From: CAYRHS01 sp964424125
Lineage (GTDB): Bacteria; Actinomycetota; Acidimicrobiia; IMCC26256; JAOSJL01
DNA length: 17,195 bases
NCBI GenBank assembly: GCA_964424125.1
Contig: CAYRHS010000063.1
Coordinates: 1 to 17,195, forward strand
Direction: 5' to 3'
Positions 1 through 8,014 of the stretch are shown here, one piece after another. Position 1 is the stretch's first letter. The number at the start of each line of letters is the position of its first letter. The position numbers and the translations under genes are program-made. The notes below the pieces were generated by a model. The model was not told the DNA's origin and made no database searches. It saw only the letters and a list, made by a program, of their open reading frames with translations.

Positions 1-80
1 CGTCCTCCGCGCGTCCCGTGGCGTCAATGGGCCGATCGGCCACCCCTCGGGAGGAACCGGACGGGTGCGAGAATGCAGCG

Positions 81-1163
81 ATGGAGTCCTTGAGCACACG
101 GGACACGGCCGCGCTCCTGGAGGCGATCAGGTCCGTGTCGGAACTCGGGGATCTCGACGCATACGCGCGCCGCGTCGTCGCCGAGATGAGCGTGCTGGTG
201 CCGAGTGACTACGTCTCCTACAACGAGGTCGACCCGCCGCGCGTCGCGGTCGTCATGGAGCCGCATCCGTTGACGCCGACGCAGGAGGAGGCGTTCGGCA
301 GGTACGTGCACGAGCACCCGCTCGTGGCGCATTACCGGCGAACCGACGACGGCTCGCCGATCAAGATCTCCGACTTCCTCACCCGGCGCGAGCTGCACCG
401 GCTGAATCTCTACGAGCACCTCTTCCGGGAGCTCGGCGTCGAGTACCAGATGTCGGTCGGCCTGCCCGCGCCGCGACCGATCGTGATCGGGATCGCGCTG
501 AGCCGGGGCGGACGGACCGACTACTCCGAGCGCGACCGAACCGTCCTCCAGCTCGTGCGGCCGCACCTCGTGCAGGCGTACCGGAACGCGCAGCTCCACA
601 CAGCGCTGCGCGGATCGCTGGAGGCGGTGACGGGTGCGCTCGCGGCCGAGGGACGCAGCGTGTTGCTCGTCGACGACGCTGGCCGCGTCGAACCGCTGGG
701 TGCCGGGGCAGCGGCGACGCTCTGCCGCTTCTTCCCCCCGGCGCGGGGCCACGACGTCGCCGAGACGGTGCTCGACTGGTTGCGCGCGCAGCGCCGGCGG
801 CTGGGCCGGCGCGACTCGCTGCCGCCGCTGGCACGACCATTGGTCGCCGAGAGCGACGGTCGTCGCCTCATCCTGCGCTACGTCCCCGGCGACGGCGAGG
901 ACGTGATCCTCTGCGACGAGCGTTCGCTGGAACCCGACGCCACACCGCTGCGGGCGCTCGGGTTGAGTGACCGCGAGGCCGAGGTATTGCTGGCCGCGGC
1001 GCGCGGCGCCACCAACGACGAGATCGCCCGGCGTCTTGGCATCTCGCTCGGCACGGTGAAGAAGCACCTCGGCAACGTGTACCGCAAGCTCGGGGTGCGG
1101 AGCCGGGCGGCCGCCGCCGCGCACGCGTTCGAGACCATGGCGCTCGTGCCCGCAGCCGACTGA
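81..1163 (+). CDS. LuxR-family transcriptional regulator
   Basis: Predicted DNA-binding regulator of 360 residues. The C-terminal 68 residues (about 293-360) form a clear LuxR/GerE helix-turn-helix: LSDREAEVL, then NDEIARRLGIS, then GTVKKHLGNVYRKLGV, which are the scaffold, second helix and recognition helix of the family. The N-terminal 200 or so residues look like a GAF/PAS-type sensory region (inference only; no ligand motif is recognised), and there is no receiver-domain aspartate pattern. I start at the ATG at 81. The same frame stays open up to an ATG at 18, but those extra 21 residues look unstructured and no good ribosome site supports either start; GGGAGGA at 49-55 is too far from 81. 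The gene stands alone: the next gene is convergent and a strong hairpin lies just past the stop. The target genes are unknown. Family call is confident, start is not. Confidence 0.85.
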   Translation: MESLSTRDTAALLEAIRSVSELGDLDAYARRVVAEMSVLVPSDYVSYNEVDPPRVAVVMEPHPLTPTQEEAFGRYVHEHPLVAHYRRTDDGSPIKISDFLTRRELHRLNLYEHLFRELGVEYQMSVGLPAPRPIVIGIALSRGGRTDYSERDRTVLQLVRPHLVQAYRNAQLHTALRGSLEAVTGALAAEGRSVLLVDDAGRVEPLGAGAAATLCRFFPPARGHDVAETVLDWLRAQRRRLGRRDSLPPLARPLVAESDGRRLILRYVPGDGEDVILCDERSLEPDATPLRALGLSDREAEVLLAAARGATNDEIARRLGISLGTVKKHLGNVYRKLGVRSRAAAAAHAFETMALVPAAD

Positions 1164-1169
1164 GGCCAC

Positions 1170-1194
1170 CGCGGCGCGCTCTCAGCGCGCCGCG
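1170..1194. terminator. Bidirectional hairpin terminator between convergent genes
   Basis: A perfect 11-bp inverted repeat, C-GCGGCGCGCT / AGCGCGCCGC-G, with a 3-base CTC loop starts 6 bases after the LuxR stop codon. There is no T-run, as is usual for GC-rich actinobacterial terminators. It could end transcription from both the LuxR gene and the convergent GH114 gene. Confidence 0.7.
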
Positions 1195-1259
1195 TCAGGG
1201 AGCCCGGGGTCGAGCGGCTGCGCGTCGTGGTCCCCGGCCGCCCACCGCCGCCGAGCCCG

Positions 1260-2060
1260 TCAGCCCTCGTCGCAGCTGATCCGGAAGGAGTCGTCGAGGT
1301 CCATCGGCAACAGCAACGTGCGCAGGTCGCGGGCGAGCGCGTCCGCGCACGTGGCGTCCGGATTGGCGACCAGCTCGGTGGCGTACTCCGCGTCGAACAC
1401 GGGCTTCCCCCTTTCGACGAACGGCGCGAGCGCATCGCACTCGCCGAGCTCGTGGCACTGCTCGACCACCGCGAAGTCGAAGTCGTCGACGAGCTCGGGG
1501 ACCTGTGCCAGGTCGTTCTTCAGGCCGACCGCGAGGCCGCGCTCGTGCACGGCGTCGGCGAGGAAGCGGTTGAAGTCGAGCTGGTCAGAGGCCGCGAGGT
1601 CGAAGCCGGTGTCGTGGTCCCAGCCGTCGACGTTGTCGGGCTCCACACCGTCGCAACGTTTCTCGCGGGCAAGGTCGAGCCGGTCTGTGGCCACGGCACG
1701 GACCGCGTCGTCGCGCACGTCGAGCCAGCGCTCGTCCGCGAACCCCTCGACCGGCGCGCCCATCACGTCGTCCGGATACGCGTCCGCGTCGTCCCGGAAC
1801 GACTCCCACGTCCCGGCGGAGAAGTAGCAGACGACTCGTCGGCCGTCGCCGTGGAGGTCGGCGATCGTCTCCGCGCTCGTGTCGAGCACGTCGACGTCGT
1901 AGACGTCGACGTCGTAGCCGGTGTTCAGCTCGCCCTGGAGCTGCCACTGCCACGTGTCCTCGACGGCCGGCCGCCACCGGTCGGTGCTGCCGCCGCTGCC
2001 GGAACTGCTGGAGCCGCACGCGGCCAGCGCGGCAAACACCACGACCGCCACCCGGCGCAT
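1260..2060 (-). CDS. GH114-like endo-alpha-1,4-polygalactosaminidase family lipoprotein
   Basis: Predicted exported glycoside hydrolase of 266 residues. Residues 1-15 are a lipoprotein signal (MRRVAVVVF...LAAC, lipid-modified Cys15), followed by a Ser/Gly linker. The body matches the TIM-barrel GH114 family: WQWQL (37-41), YDVDVYDVD, VVCYFSAGTWE (76-86), WLDVR (112-116), CDGVEPDNVDGW (136-147) and FAVVEQC (196-202). In characterised GH114 enzymes the catalytic pair is an Asp at the DGV-type motif and a Glu further on; D137 and E200 are the likely equivalents (inference). Family members cleave galactosamine-containing exopolysaccharide, but many relatives are untested. The ATG at 2060 is chosen because it begins the signal peptide; the upstream in-frame extension is low complexity. 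There is no Shine-Dalgarno; TACGCT lies 7 bases upstream, which suggests leaderless translation. Confidence 0.85.
   Translation of the reverse strand: MRRVAVVVFAALAACGSSSSGSGGSTDRWRPAVEDTWQWQLQGELNTGYDVDVYDVDVLDTSAETIADLHGDGRRVVCYFSAGTWESFRDDADAYPDDVMGAPVEGFADERWLDVRDDAVRAVATDRLDLAREKRCDGVEPDNVDGWDHDTGFDLAASDQLDFNRFLADAVHERGLAVGLKNDLAQVPELVDDFDFAVVEQCHELGECDALAPFVERGKPVFDAEYATELVANPDATCADALARDLRTLLLPMDLDDSFRISCDEG
1888..1917. repeat. 15-bp perfect tandem duplication inside the GH114 gene
   Basis: ACGTCGACGTCGTAG occurs twice back to back (1888-1902 and 1903-1917). On the coding strand it encodes the doubled pentapeptide YDVDV-YDVDV. The frame is kept. Confidence 0.9.
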
Positions 2061-2067
2061 CTCGCCG

Positions 2068-2073
2068 AGCGTA
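2068..2073 (-). promoter_or_regulatory. Candidate -10 box for leaderless GH114 mRNA
   Basis: TACGCT (minus strand) fits TANNNT and ends 7 bases before the ATG at 2060, placing transcription start at or next to the start codon. No convincing -35 was seen. The call rests on position and on the same pattern at other genes in this window. Confidence 0.35.
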
Positions 2074-2158
2074 CCGGGGGCCGGGTCGTTTCGATGCCAG
2101 CGGGCGAGCGCGACCGAGGGCCGCGACGCGCTAGAACCCTTCCGGGCGGGAGCTTCGT

Positions 2159-4033
2159 ATGTCCTCATCCTGGAGCGTTCGGGCGCGGCGCGGCTGCGTC
2201 GTCGTGGCCGTGCTGTGCGTGGCGGTGCTGTCCGCGCCGGTCGGGGCGGGCGCGCGTGCCGCATCCCGCGCCGGCGAGGGACCGGCCGGCTGCGACAGCC
2301 CCGAGGCTGCGCACGAGCCGCCGTGCAACCCGGCGCTGCCGGACGCGCCCTGGGCCACCACCCATCGCAGCAGCTACGCCCAGGGGTCGTCCGTTCTCCC
2401 CGGTCCGGGTGCGACGGGCTCGGTGCCGACGCGCCACGCGCCGCTGCCCGGGGTGCCGATCTCGCTCCAGTTCAGCGAGCCCTACGAGGACGGCGGGATC
2501 GCGGTCTGGGGCTCGCTCGTCAACACGACCGACACCCGGGCCGTCGTGAAGCTCGACCACGAGACCGGGGACGTCATCGACCTCTACCTGCCCGCCGAGC
2601 GCGAGGCGGAGCCGCCGGAGCCGACGACGGGCGGGCTCACCGGTGCGTACAACATGCTCGACGCCGACGGGAACTTCATCGTCGGCCGCCAGCGCTCGCT
2701 CGAGGTCTACGCGGACGAGGTCGCCGGCGACCGGTTCTCGCCGATCGCGCTGGTCGAGCGCTTCGAGCTCCCCGAGGATGCGTTCTGCCGGGCGACCGAC
2801 CGCATCGCGGGCGCGACGATGACCTACGACGGGATGGTCGCGTTCGTCACCGAACAGGGCAACGTCGGGGTCGTGCCCCGCCAGCCCGACCGGATGATCG
2901 ACTCCGCCGTGGTCACCGCGTCGCTGAACGGCGATCGGTGCGCCGACCCGAACGTCGAGGACGCGGCGCTCGAGTCCGTCTCGAACAACCTTGCCGTCGA
3001 CGAGGACGGCGGGCTCTACGTGGTCAGCTCGGAGCAGATGTACAAGCTCACGTGGGACGCGGACGCGGGCACGCTGGAGTCCACCTGGTCCGCTCCCTAC
3101 GAGACGGGTGGGGAGGCGTCGTCGATCCGGCTGGGCGCGGGCTCCGGTTCGACGCCGTCGCTCATGGGGACCAGCCCCGACGACGACCGCTTCGTCGTGA
3201 TCACCGACGCCCAGGACCTCATGCACGTCGTGCTGTTCTGGCGCGACGAGGTGCCCGACGGCTGGGAGCCGATCCGACCCGGTGCCGATCCGCGCATCGC
3301 CTGCGAGTACCCCGTGACGTTCGGCGACGAGAACGCGACCACCTCGCTCTCGGAGCAGTCGGTGCTGGTCCGGGGCTACGCGTCCGTGATCGTGAACAAC
3401 GCGCTCGCCGACGAGTCTCGCTTCGCCGGCTTGCCGCCGCAGCTCGCCAACGCACAGGCGGCGCTCGAGGGTGGGAACCCCGACGAGGCGCCCCGGGGGT
3501 TCGAGCGCATCGACTGGAATCCCGACACGCAGACCTGCGAGTCGGTCTGGGCCAACGACGAGGTCAGCGTCCCCAACGGCGTTCCCACCATGAGCCAGGA
3601 CACCGGCCTCGTGTACGGCATCGGCCAGCGCGACGGCGTCTGGGGCGTCGAGGCGCTCGACTTCGACTCGGGCGAGTCGGTCCGTTTCATCGAAGCCGCC
3701 AACGAGCCCTGCACCGAGGAGTCGCTCGCGGGCGTCGACCCGAGCCAGCGGGCCGCGCTCGACGTGATCCTCGAACGGCTCCCCAACAGCTGCGAGAACT
3801 CGGTCTACGCCGCGACCGAGGTCGGTCCCGACAGCTCGATCTACACGGGCACGTTCCTCGGGATTTCGAGCTACCTGCCGGACGAGCCGGTGGGAGAGAT
3901 GGCGCCGGCCGGGGCCGGCGACTCGTCGTCGAACGGCTGGATCGTCTGGGCGGTGGTCGCCGGCGTCGCAGCGCTGGGCGCGGTGGTGCTCGTGCTGACC
4001 CGGTTCAGGAGGGATTCAGCGAGCGGTCCCTAG
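2159..4033 (+). CDS. Secreted beta-propeller-like protein with C-terminal membrane anchor
   Basis: A 624-residue protein with an N-terminal signal peptide (about residues 1-35: RARRGC then VVVAVLCVAVLSAPVGAGARA) and one C-terminal transmembrane helix (about 593-614, WIVWAVVAGVAALGAVVLVL) followed by basic RFRR. The bulk therefore sits outside the cell on a single C-terminal anchor. The ectodomain has recurring strand-turn segments such as MLDADGNFIVG, NLAVDEDGGLYVV, TGLVYGIGQRDG and SSIYTGTFLG, typical of PQQ/quinoprotein-like beta-propellers. I see no catalytic residues and cannot name a substrate. Paired cysteines near the mature N-terminus may form a disulfide. GGGCGGGAG at 2144-2152 is a reasonable ribosome site. 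It lies 43 bases before the first of two lipoprotein genes in the same direction and may form an operon with them. Confidence 0.7.
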   Translation: MSSSWSVRARRGCVVVAVLCVAVLSAPVGAGARAASRAGEGPAGCDSPEAAHEPPCNPALPDAPWATTHRSSYAQGSSVLPGPGATGSVPTRHAPLPGVPISLQFSEPYEDGGIAVWGSLVNTTDTRAVVKLDHETGDVIDLYLPAEREAEPPEPTTGGLTGAYNMLDADGNFIVGRQRSLEVYADEVAGDRFSPIALVERFELPEDAFCRATDRIAGATMTYDGMVAFVTEQGNVGVVPRQPDRMIDSAVVTASLNGDRCADPNVEDAALESVSNNLAVDEDGGLYVVSSEQMYKLTWDADAGTLESTWSAPYETGGEASSIRLGAGSGSTPSLMGTSPDDDRFVVITDAQDLMHVVLFWRDEVPDGWEPIRPGADPRIACEYPVTFGDENATTSLSEQSVLVRGYASVIVNNALADESRFAGLPPQLANAQAALEGGNPDEAPRGFERIDWNPDTQTCESVWANDEVSVPNGVPTMSQDTGLVYGIGQRDGVWGVEALDFDSGESVRFIEAANEPCTEESLAGVDPSQRAALDVILERLPNSCENSVYAATEVGPDSSIYTGTFLGISSYLPDEPVGEMAPAGAGDSSSNGWIVWAVVAGVAALGAVVLVLTRFRRDSASGP

Positions 4034-4076
4034 GGTCGGCGGCGTCGGAGTCACCGCCGTCGAACGGAGGCCGACG

Positions 4077-4934
4077 ATGAAGGCGCCCGTCAGTTACCCG
4101 CACTTCGCTCGTCCGTCGCACGTGCCGCGGCTCTTCGTGACGTTTCTCGCCGGCGTCGCGCTGCTCGCGGCCGCCTGCGGCAACGACGACAGCGGCAGCG
4201 CCGACACCTCGAGCTCGACCGGCGGAGCCGCGGGGTCGTCCGACCTGCCCCGGGGCGACGAGCCCGTCGATCTCGATCCGGCGACGTTCACCGCCGACAT
4301 CACCAACCCCTACTGGCCGATGGAGGTGGGCACTCGCTGGACCTACCGGGAGATCGACGAGGAGGGCAACGAGCAAGAGGTCGTGGTGATCGTGACCGAC
4401 CAGACCAAGGAGATCGCCGACGGCGTCACCGCCCGGGTCGTGCGCGACACCGTCACCCAGGACGGCGAGCTCGTCGAGGACACCTTCGACTGGTACGCCC
4501 AGGACGACCAAGGGAACGTCTGGTACCTCGGCGAGGACACCGCCGAGTTCGAGGACGGCGAAGTCTCCTCGACGGCCGGTTCGTTCGAGGCCGGCGTCGA
4601 CGGCGCCCTGCCCGGGATCATCATGCCCGCCGACCCGCAGCCGGGCATGCAGTACCGCCAGGAGTACTTCAAGGACGAGGCCGAGGACAACGGCGAGGTG
4701 TTGGCCCTCGACCAGCAGGTCGAGGTCCCCGCGGACCACTACGACGACGTGATCCTCACCGCGGACACGATCACGATCGAGCCCGACGTGCTCGAGTACA
4801 AGCTCTACGCCCGCGACGTCGGGCCCGTGCTCATCTTCGGGGTCTCCGGCGGCGGTGGCAAGGAGGAGCTGCTGAAGGTCGACCAGGCGCCGGCCGGCGC
4901 GGGGACCGGCCCCCTCGGGGAGCCGAACGGGTAG
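4077..4934 (+). CDS. Lipoprotein of unknown function
   Basis: A 285-residue predicted lipoprotein. Residues 1-33 form a signal peptide with an n-region rich in basic and histidine residues, hydrophobic core LFVTFLAGVALLAAA and lipidation Cys34, followed by an acidic/Ser/Thr linker. The mature part is acidic and probably beta-rich, with phrases such as NPYWPMEVGTRWTYR, TFDWYAQDDQGNVWYLGED and YKLYARDVGPVL. The pattern recalls extracytoplasmic proteins found in environmental bacteria whose function is not established; I do not recognise an enzyme motif. The start is supported by GGAGG at 4066-4070, six bases before the ATG. It sits between two other exported-protein genes, 43 bases after the first and 39 before the next. 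Gene and lipoprotein status are secure, function is not. Confidence 0.8.
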   Translation: MKAPVSYPHFARPSHVPRLFVTFLAGVALLAAACGNDDSGSADTSSSTGGAAGSSDLPRGDEPVDLDPATFTADITNPYWPMEVGTRWTYREIDEEGNEQEVVVIVTDQTKEIADGVTARVVRDTVTQDGELVEDTFDWYAQDDQGNVWYLGEDTAEFEDGEVSSTAGSFEAGVDGALPGIIMPADPQPGMQYRQEYFKDEAEDNGEVLALDQQVEVPADHYDDVILTADTITIEPDVLEYKLYARDVGPVLIFGVSGGGGKEELLKVDQAPAGAGTGPLGEPNG

Positions 4935-4938
4935 CCAC

Positions 4939-4967
4939 TTGGGAATGAATGCCAGATATGCGACAAT
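4939..4967 (+). promoter_or_regulatory. Candidate promoter for leaderless lipoprotein gene
   Basis: TTGGGA (4939-4944) and GACAAT (4962-4967) are 17 bases apart and each match the -35/-10 consensus at 4 of 6 positions. The -10 ends 6 bases before the ATG at 4974, predicting transcription from the start codon itself. The stretch is clearly more AT-rich than its surroundings. Confidence 0.5.
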
Positions 4968-4973
4968 CTGTGC

Positions 4974-5663
4974 ATGTCTGGAGGGTGGCGGCGCATGGCC
5001 ATCGCGGGCGCGCTCTGCGGCCTGCTCGCGGCGTGCACCCCGGTCTGGACCCCGCCCGACTCGCCGCCCACGGTCCAGCCGCGGGCGGTGCTGTTCGTGA
5101 ACGGTGCCCACGACGGCCCGAACAACTTCCACACCATGCAGACGGTGATGCGCGACTCGGTCGCCTGGAACGGCCAACCGTGTGATCCGGAGGTCGGTCC
5201 CGAGGAGAACGAGTCCTGCTTCCTCGTCGTGTCCTCGGGGGCGATCCCCGACCCCGACGCGCCGCTCGAGACCCGCTGCGTACCCGAGATCGTCGACGAC
5301 GTCGTCACGCTCGGCGCCCCGTTGCAGGGGACCGACTGGCTCTACCACGAGGGCATTCCCGAGACGAACTGCCTCGCCCACGACCTCGCACCCGAGAGCA
5401 CCTACGTCACGACCACCTTCCCCGACACCTCGGTCCCCGGTCTGCCCGCCGGCCACTGGACGAGCGTGTACGCGCTGGACGACGAGGCGATCTCGGACTG
5501 TCCCGGCACCTATCCCCAGGGTGCGAACTGCCCCTACCCGCCGGTGCTCACGGGCGAGGGCGTCAGCAACCAGGGCATCGAGGTGAGCGGTTGGAAGCAC
5601 CTCACGATCAGCACCGACCCTGCCGCGGTCGCGGCCATCGCCGACGCGCTTTACGACTCCTAG
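4974..5663 (+). CDS. Small lipoprotein of unknown function
   Basis: A 229-residue predicted lipoprotein: MSGGWRR n-region, hydrophobic MAIAGALCGLLAAC with a textbook lipobox (L18-A-A-C21), then a Pro-rich linker. The mature protein opens with RAVLFVNGAHDGPNNFHTM and contains seven further cysteines, for example QPCDPE, ESCFLVV, TRCVPE, TNCLAH, SDCPG and ANCPYPP, suggesting several disulfides in an exported fold. No family was recognised. Two starts are possible. The ATG at 4974 gives a proper positively charged n-region and sits 6 bases after a -10-like box (leaderless). The ATG at 4995 has GGAGG 10 bases upstream but would leave the signal peptide without charge. I prefer 4974. Confidence 0.75.
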   Translation: MSGGWRRMAIAGALCGLLAACTPVWTPPDSPPTVQPRAVLFVNGAHDGPNNFHTMQTVMRDSVAWNGQPCDPEVGPEENESCFLVVSSGAIPDPDAPLETRCVPEIVDDVVTLGAPLQGTDWLYHEGIPETNCLAHDLAPESTYVTTTFPDTSVPGLPAGHWTSVYALDDEAISDCPGTYPQGANCPYPPVLTGEGVSNQGIEVSGWKHLTISTDPAAVAAIADALYDS

Positions 5664-5692
5664 GTCCCGGACTCGTCGCGGCCACCTTCAGC

Positions 5693-5714
5693 GCGGCGGG
5701 CCCGGCCCGTCCGC
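5693..5714. terminator. Candidate GC-rich hairpin between convergent genes
   Basis: An imperfect inverted repeat GCGG-C-GGGC / GCCC-GT-CCGC with a 3-base loop lies between the lipoprotein gene ending at 5663 and the convergent cluster ending at 5776. There is no T-run. The rest of the 112-base gap holds nothing I can name. Confidence 0.4.
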
Positions 5715-5775
5715 GACTGCCGACCAGTTCACGCTCCAGAACGTCGTGCTGGGCTGAGCCGCCCGGGCCGCCCGT

Positions 5776-6480
5776 TCAGTCGAGCGGCGACCAGGCCGCG
5801 GTGCGCAACAGCCGGCTCTCCCAGTCGTCGCGGTAGGCGAGCGCATCGTGCATCCAGGTGCCCGGGGCCTTCACCTCGGCGGGGAGCTCGGTCGTGAACA
5901 GCCGCGGGAGCCGTTCGGGGCGGGTCACGCGCTGCCAGAGGACCAGCTCCCGCCGGCGGGGCGCGCTGAGCGCAGCCTGCAACACGGCGCGCATCTCGAG
6001 CAGCGAGCGGTCGGAGTCGTCGTCGAGGCTCGGCAGGTAGTGCGTGCGCGCCGCGTCGAGGTAGGCGTCGAGCTCCCCTTCGTGGGGCCAGGCCGAGTCC
6101 TCCATGTAGAGCGTTGGCGCGTGCTCGCGACCGTCGGTCGGGACGGTGTCGAGGTCGAGGTCCCGCAGCGGCGACCACTCCACGGGGAGCAGCAGCTTGC
6201 CGGTCACCTCGTGGCGGTGCCGGTCGACGTCCGCGGCCCAAGCGCGCAGGTCACCGGACTGGACGCGCCGGGCGAGGCGTTCGTACGCGGCGCCGTCGCG
6301 CAGCGCCGTGAGCGTGACCGCCTCGTAGCCGCGGCCGGTCCCGAACGCCCGGCGCAGGTACCAGAGCAGCCGGGCGTCACCGTCCCGGGCGACCTCGGGG
6401 AGCCACTGGTCGCGGAACGCGGCCTCGAAGTCGTCCTCGCTCGCGCCGGCGACCCGGTGCGTCTCGTGCAGCACGAGCAT
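5776..6480 (-). CDS. NIPSNAP-like / dimeric alpha-beta-barrel family protein
   Basis: A 234-residue soluble protein without signal or membrane segment. It appears to hold two halves of similar type: residues 1-110 (MLVLHETHRV, DFEAAFRDQWLPEVA, LLWYLRRAFGTGRGYEAVTLTALRDGAAYERLARRV) and 120-234 (PTLYMEDSAWPH, ELDAYLDAARTHYLP, LLEMRAVLQAAL, ELVLWQRV). This resembles the duplicated ferredoxin-like layout of NIPSNAP and dimeric alpha-beta-barrel proteins. That assignment is from pattern only; no activity is inferred. It is the last gene of the minus-strand cluster and its first 104 bases overlap the 3' end of the oxidoreductase gene before it, so translation is probably coupled. No clear ribosome site precedes the ATG. 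Presence as a gene is well supported, family moderately. Confidence 0.7.
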   Translation of the reverse strand: MLVLHETHRVAGASEDDFEAAFRDQWLPEVARDGDARLLWYLRRAFGTGRGYEAVTLTALRDGAAYERLARRVQSGDLRAWAADVDRHRHEVTGKLLLPVEWSPLRDLDLDTVPTDGREHAPTLYMEDSAWPHEGELDAYLDAARTHYLPSLDDDSDRSLLEMRAVLQAALSAPRRRELVLWQRVTRPERLPRLFTTELPAEVKAPGTWMHDALAYRDDWESRLLRTAAWSPLD

Positions 6481-8014
6481 CGCCGCAGGCTCGCACGCGT
6501 CCGTCGGCGACGCCAGAGCGGTCGGAGCTCGTCCGGTCGGCGGCCGCGGCGATGGAGCGCAGCATGCGGGTGAAGACGAGCGCGTGCGCCGGGATCAGGA
6601 CCCACCAGTAGAGGCGACCCAGCAGGCCGTGAGGGTGGTAGCGGGCGCGCTGGGTCAGGCGCGTTCCGGCTCCCTCGGTGGCGACCGACCATTCGAGCCA
6701 GCCCTCTCCCGGCATGCGCATCTCGGCCCGCAGCCGCAGCAGGTGGGGTGCTTCGAGCGCCTCGACGCGGAACGAGTCGACCGCGTCGCCGACCCGGAGC
6801 TCGCGCGGATGGCGCCGGCCGCGACGCGGGCCCACGCCCCCGACCGCGAGGTCGACGAGCCCCCGTAGGTTCCAGAGCCACCCGGAGCCGTACCAGCCCC
6901 GGCCCCCGCCGATCCCGGCGACGGTCGCGAACACGTCGGTGGGGGTGGCGGCGCAGGAGATCTGGCGCACGTCTTCGAGCACCGCGCCGCCGGACCAGTC
7001 GGGATCGGTCGCCATCGGCCCCGCCGGCCCCGCCGGCTCCGGCGTGGTGCTCGCGTCGCTCCAGCGGGTGGCCACGTGCAGGTCGGCCACCTGGCGCAGG
7101 GCCAGCTCGACCGACTCGCGGTACGAGAGCAACCGGCGGGGCAGCAGCTCGGTGATGGCGGGATCGTGCACCACCACCTCGTTCACCAGGCTGTCCACGA
7201 GGGGACGGGCCAGCGATGTCGGCAGCGGGGTGACGAGACCGATCCACAAGGACGACAGGCGCGGGCTCAGCACCGGCACGGGGATCACCAGCCTTCGGGG
7301 CAGGCGCGCCACCTCGGCGTACTGGCGCATCATCTCCCGGTAGGTGAGGACGTCCGGACCCCCGACCTCGAGCACGCGGCCTCTTGCCCCCTCGAGGTCG
7401 AGCACACCGGTCAGGTACGCGAGCACGTCTCGCACCGCGATCGGCTGGCAGCGGGTGTCGACCCACTTCGGAGTCACCATCGCGGGCAGGACCTCGACCA
7501 GGTTGCGCAGCATCTCGAAGGAGGCGCTGCCCGAGCCGATGATCACCGCGGCTCGCAGCTCGGTGACGGGCACCGGGCCGTCGGCCAGGATGCGCCCGAC
7601 CTCGCGTCGGCTGGCGAGATGCGGAGAAAGGTCGGCGTCGGCGCCGCCGAGACCCCCGAGGTAGACGATCTGTTCGAGCCGCGCGTCAGCGGCCGCCTGC
7701 TGGAACGCGCGGGCACCGGCCCGCTCGGTACGCTCCCAGTCGGGTCCCTCACCGATGGCATGGACGAGGAAGTACGCGGCCCGACAGCCCGCCATGGCGG
7801 CGGCGGTGCCGGCCGGGTCGGTCACGTCCCCGGCCACGATCTCCACGTCGTCACGCCACGAGGCCGCGTCGAGCTTGTGCGGGCTGCGGGCGAGACACCG
7901 GACCGGGTGGCCGGCCCGGAGCAGCTCGCGGACGAGCCGACCGCCGATGTAGCCCGTCGCCCCGGCGACGAGCACCGGGCGCGGGTCCGGCTTATTGAAG
8001 GTCTCGGAAGCCAT
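6377..8014 (-). CDS. NmrA-like SDR oxidoreductase with C-terminal DUF2867 domain
   Basis: A 545-residue two-domain protein. Residues 12-300 are an atypical short-chain dehydrogenase/NAD(P)-binding domain: PVLVAGATGYIGGRLV gives the GxxGxxG dinucleotide motif at 18-24, then GDVTDPAG, AYFLVHAIG, IVYLGGLGG and GRVLEVGGPDVLTYREMM. Residues about 340-500 (VLEDVRQIS through the GRLYWWVLIPAHALVFTRML segment) match DUF2867, an SRPBCC-like domain often fused to such SDRs. Substrate unknown. The ATG at 8014 is chosen because the fold begins just after it; no strong ribosome site is visible. Relatives normally end shortly after the helix RMLRSIAAAA; here the frame runs on about 50 residues of Arg-rich sequence and overlaps the next gene by 104 bases. 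A copy of the cluster's repeated element lies about 160 bases upstream. Confidence 0.85.
   Translation of the reverse strand: MASETFNKPDPRPVLVAGATGYIGGRLVRELLRAGHPVRCLARSPHKLDAASWRDDVEIVAGDVTDPAGTAAAMAGCRAAYFLVHAIGEGPDWERTERAGARAFQQAAADARLEQIVYLGGLGGADADLSPHLASRREVGRILADGPVPVTELRAAVIIGSGSASFEMLRNLVEVLPAMVTPKWVDTRCQPIAVRDVLAYLTGVLDLEGARGRVLEVGGPDVLTYREMMRQYAEVARLPRRLVIPVPVLSPRLSSLWIGLVTPLPTSLARPLVDSLVNEVVVHDPAITELLPRRLLSYRESVELALRQVADLHVATRWSDASTTPEPAGPAGPMATDPDWSGGAVLEDVRQISCAATPTDVFATVAGIGGGRGWYGSGWLWNLRGLVDLAVGGVGPRRGRRHPRELRVGDAVDSFRVEALEAPHLLRLRAEMRMPGEGWLEWSVATEGAGTRLTQRARYHPHGLLGRLYWWVLIPAHALVFTRMLRSIAAAADRTSSDRSGVADGRVRACGDARAARDAPGRRRERGRLRGRVPRPVAPRGRPGR

Noticed and set aside
24..1169. 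381-residue open frame antisense to the LuxR gene
   Set aside because: It mirrors the LuxR gene almost exactly, is rich in Arg/His/Val with no recognisable fold, and the plus-strand product has a clear LuxR HTH.
1921..4080. 719-residue plus-strand frame overlapping the propeller-like gene
   Set aside because: Arg/Gly/Ala-rich shadow frame with no domain; the 2159 frame has a signal peptide, propeller-like strands and a C-terminal anchor.
4005..5600. 531-residue minus-strand frame across the two lipoprotein genes
   Set aside because: Shadow of two plus-strand genes with signal peptides and lipoboxes; its composition is typical of antisense GC-rich frames.
5664..5775. Possible gene-end fragment encoding ADQFTLQNVVLG followed by TGA (5713-5757)
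   Set aside because: It resembles a protein C-terminus, but only about a dozen residues look protein-like and no upstream frame supports it; too short to call.
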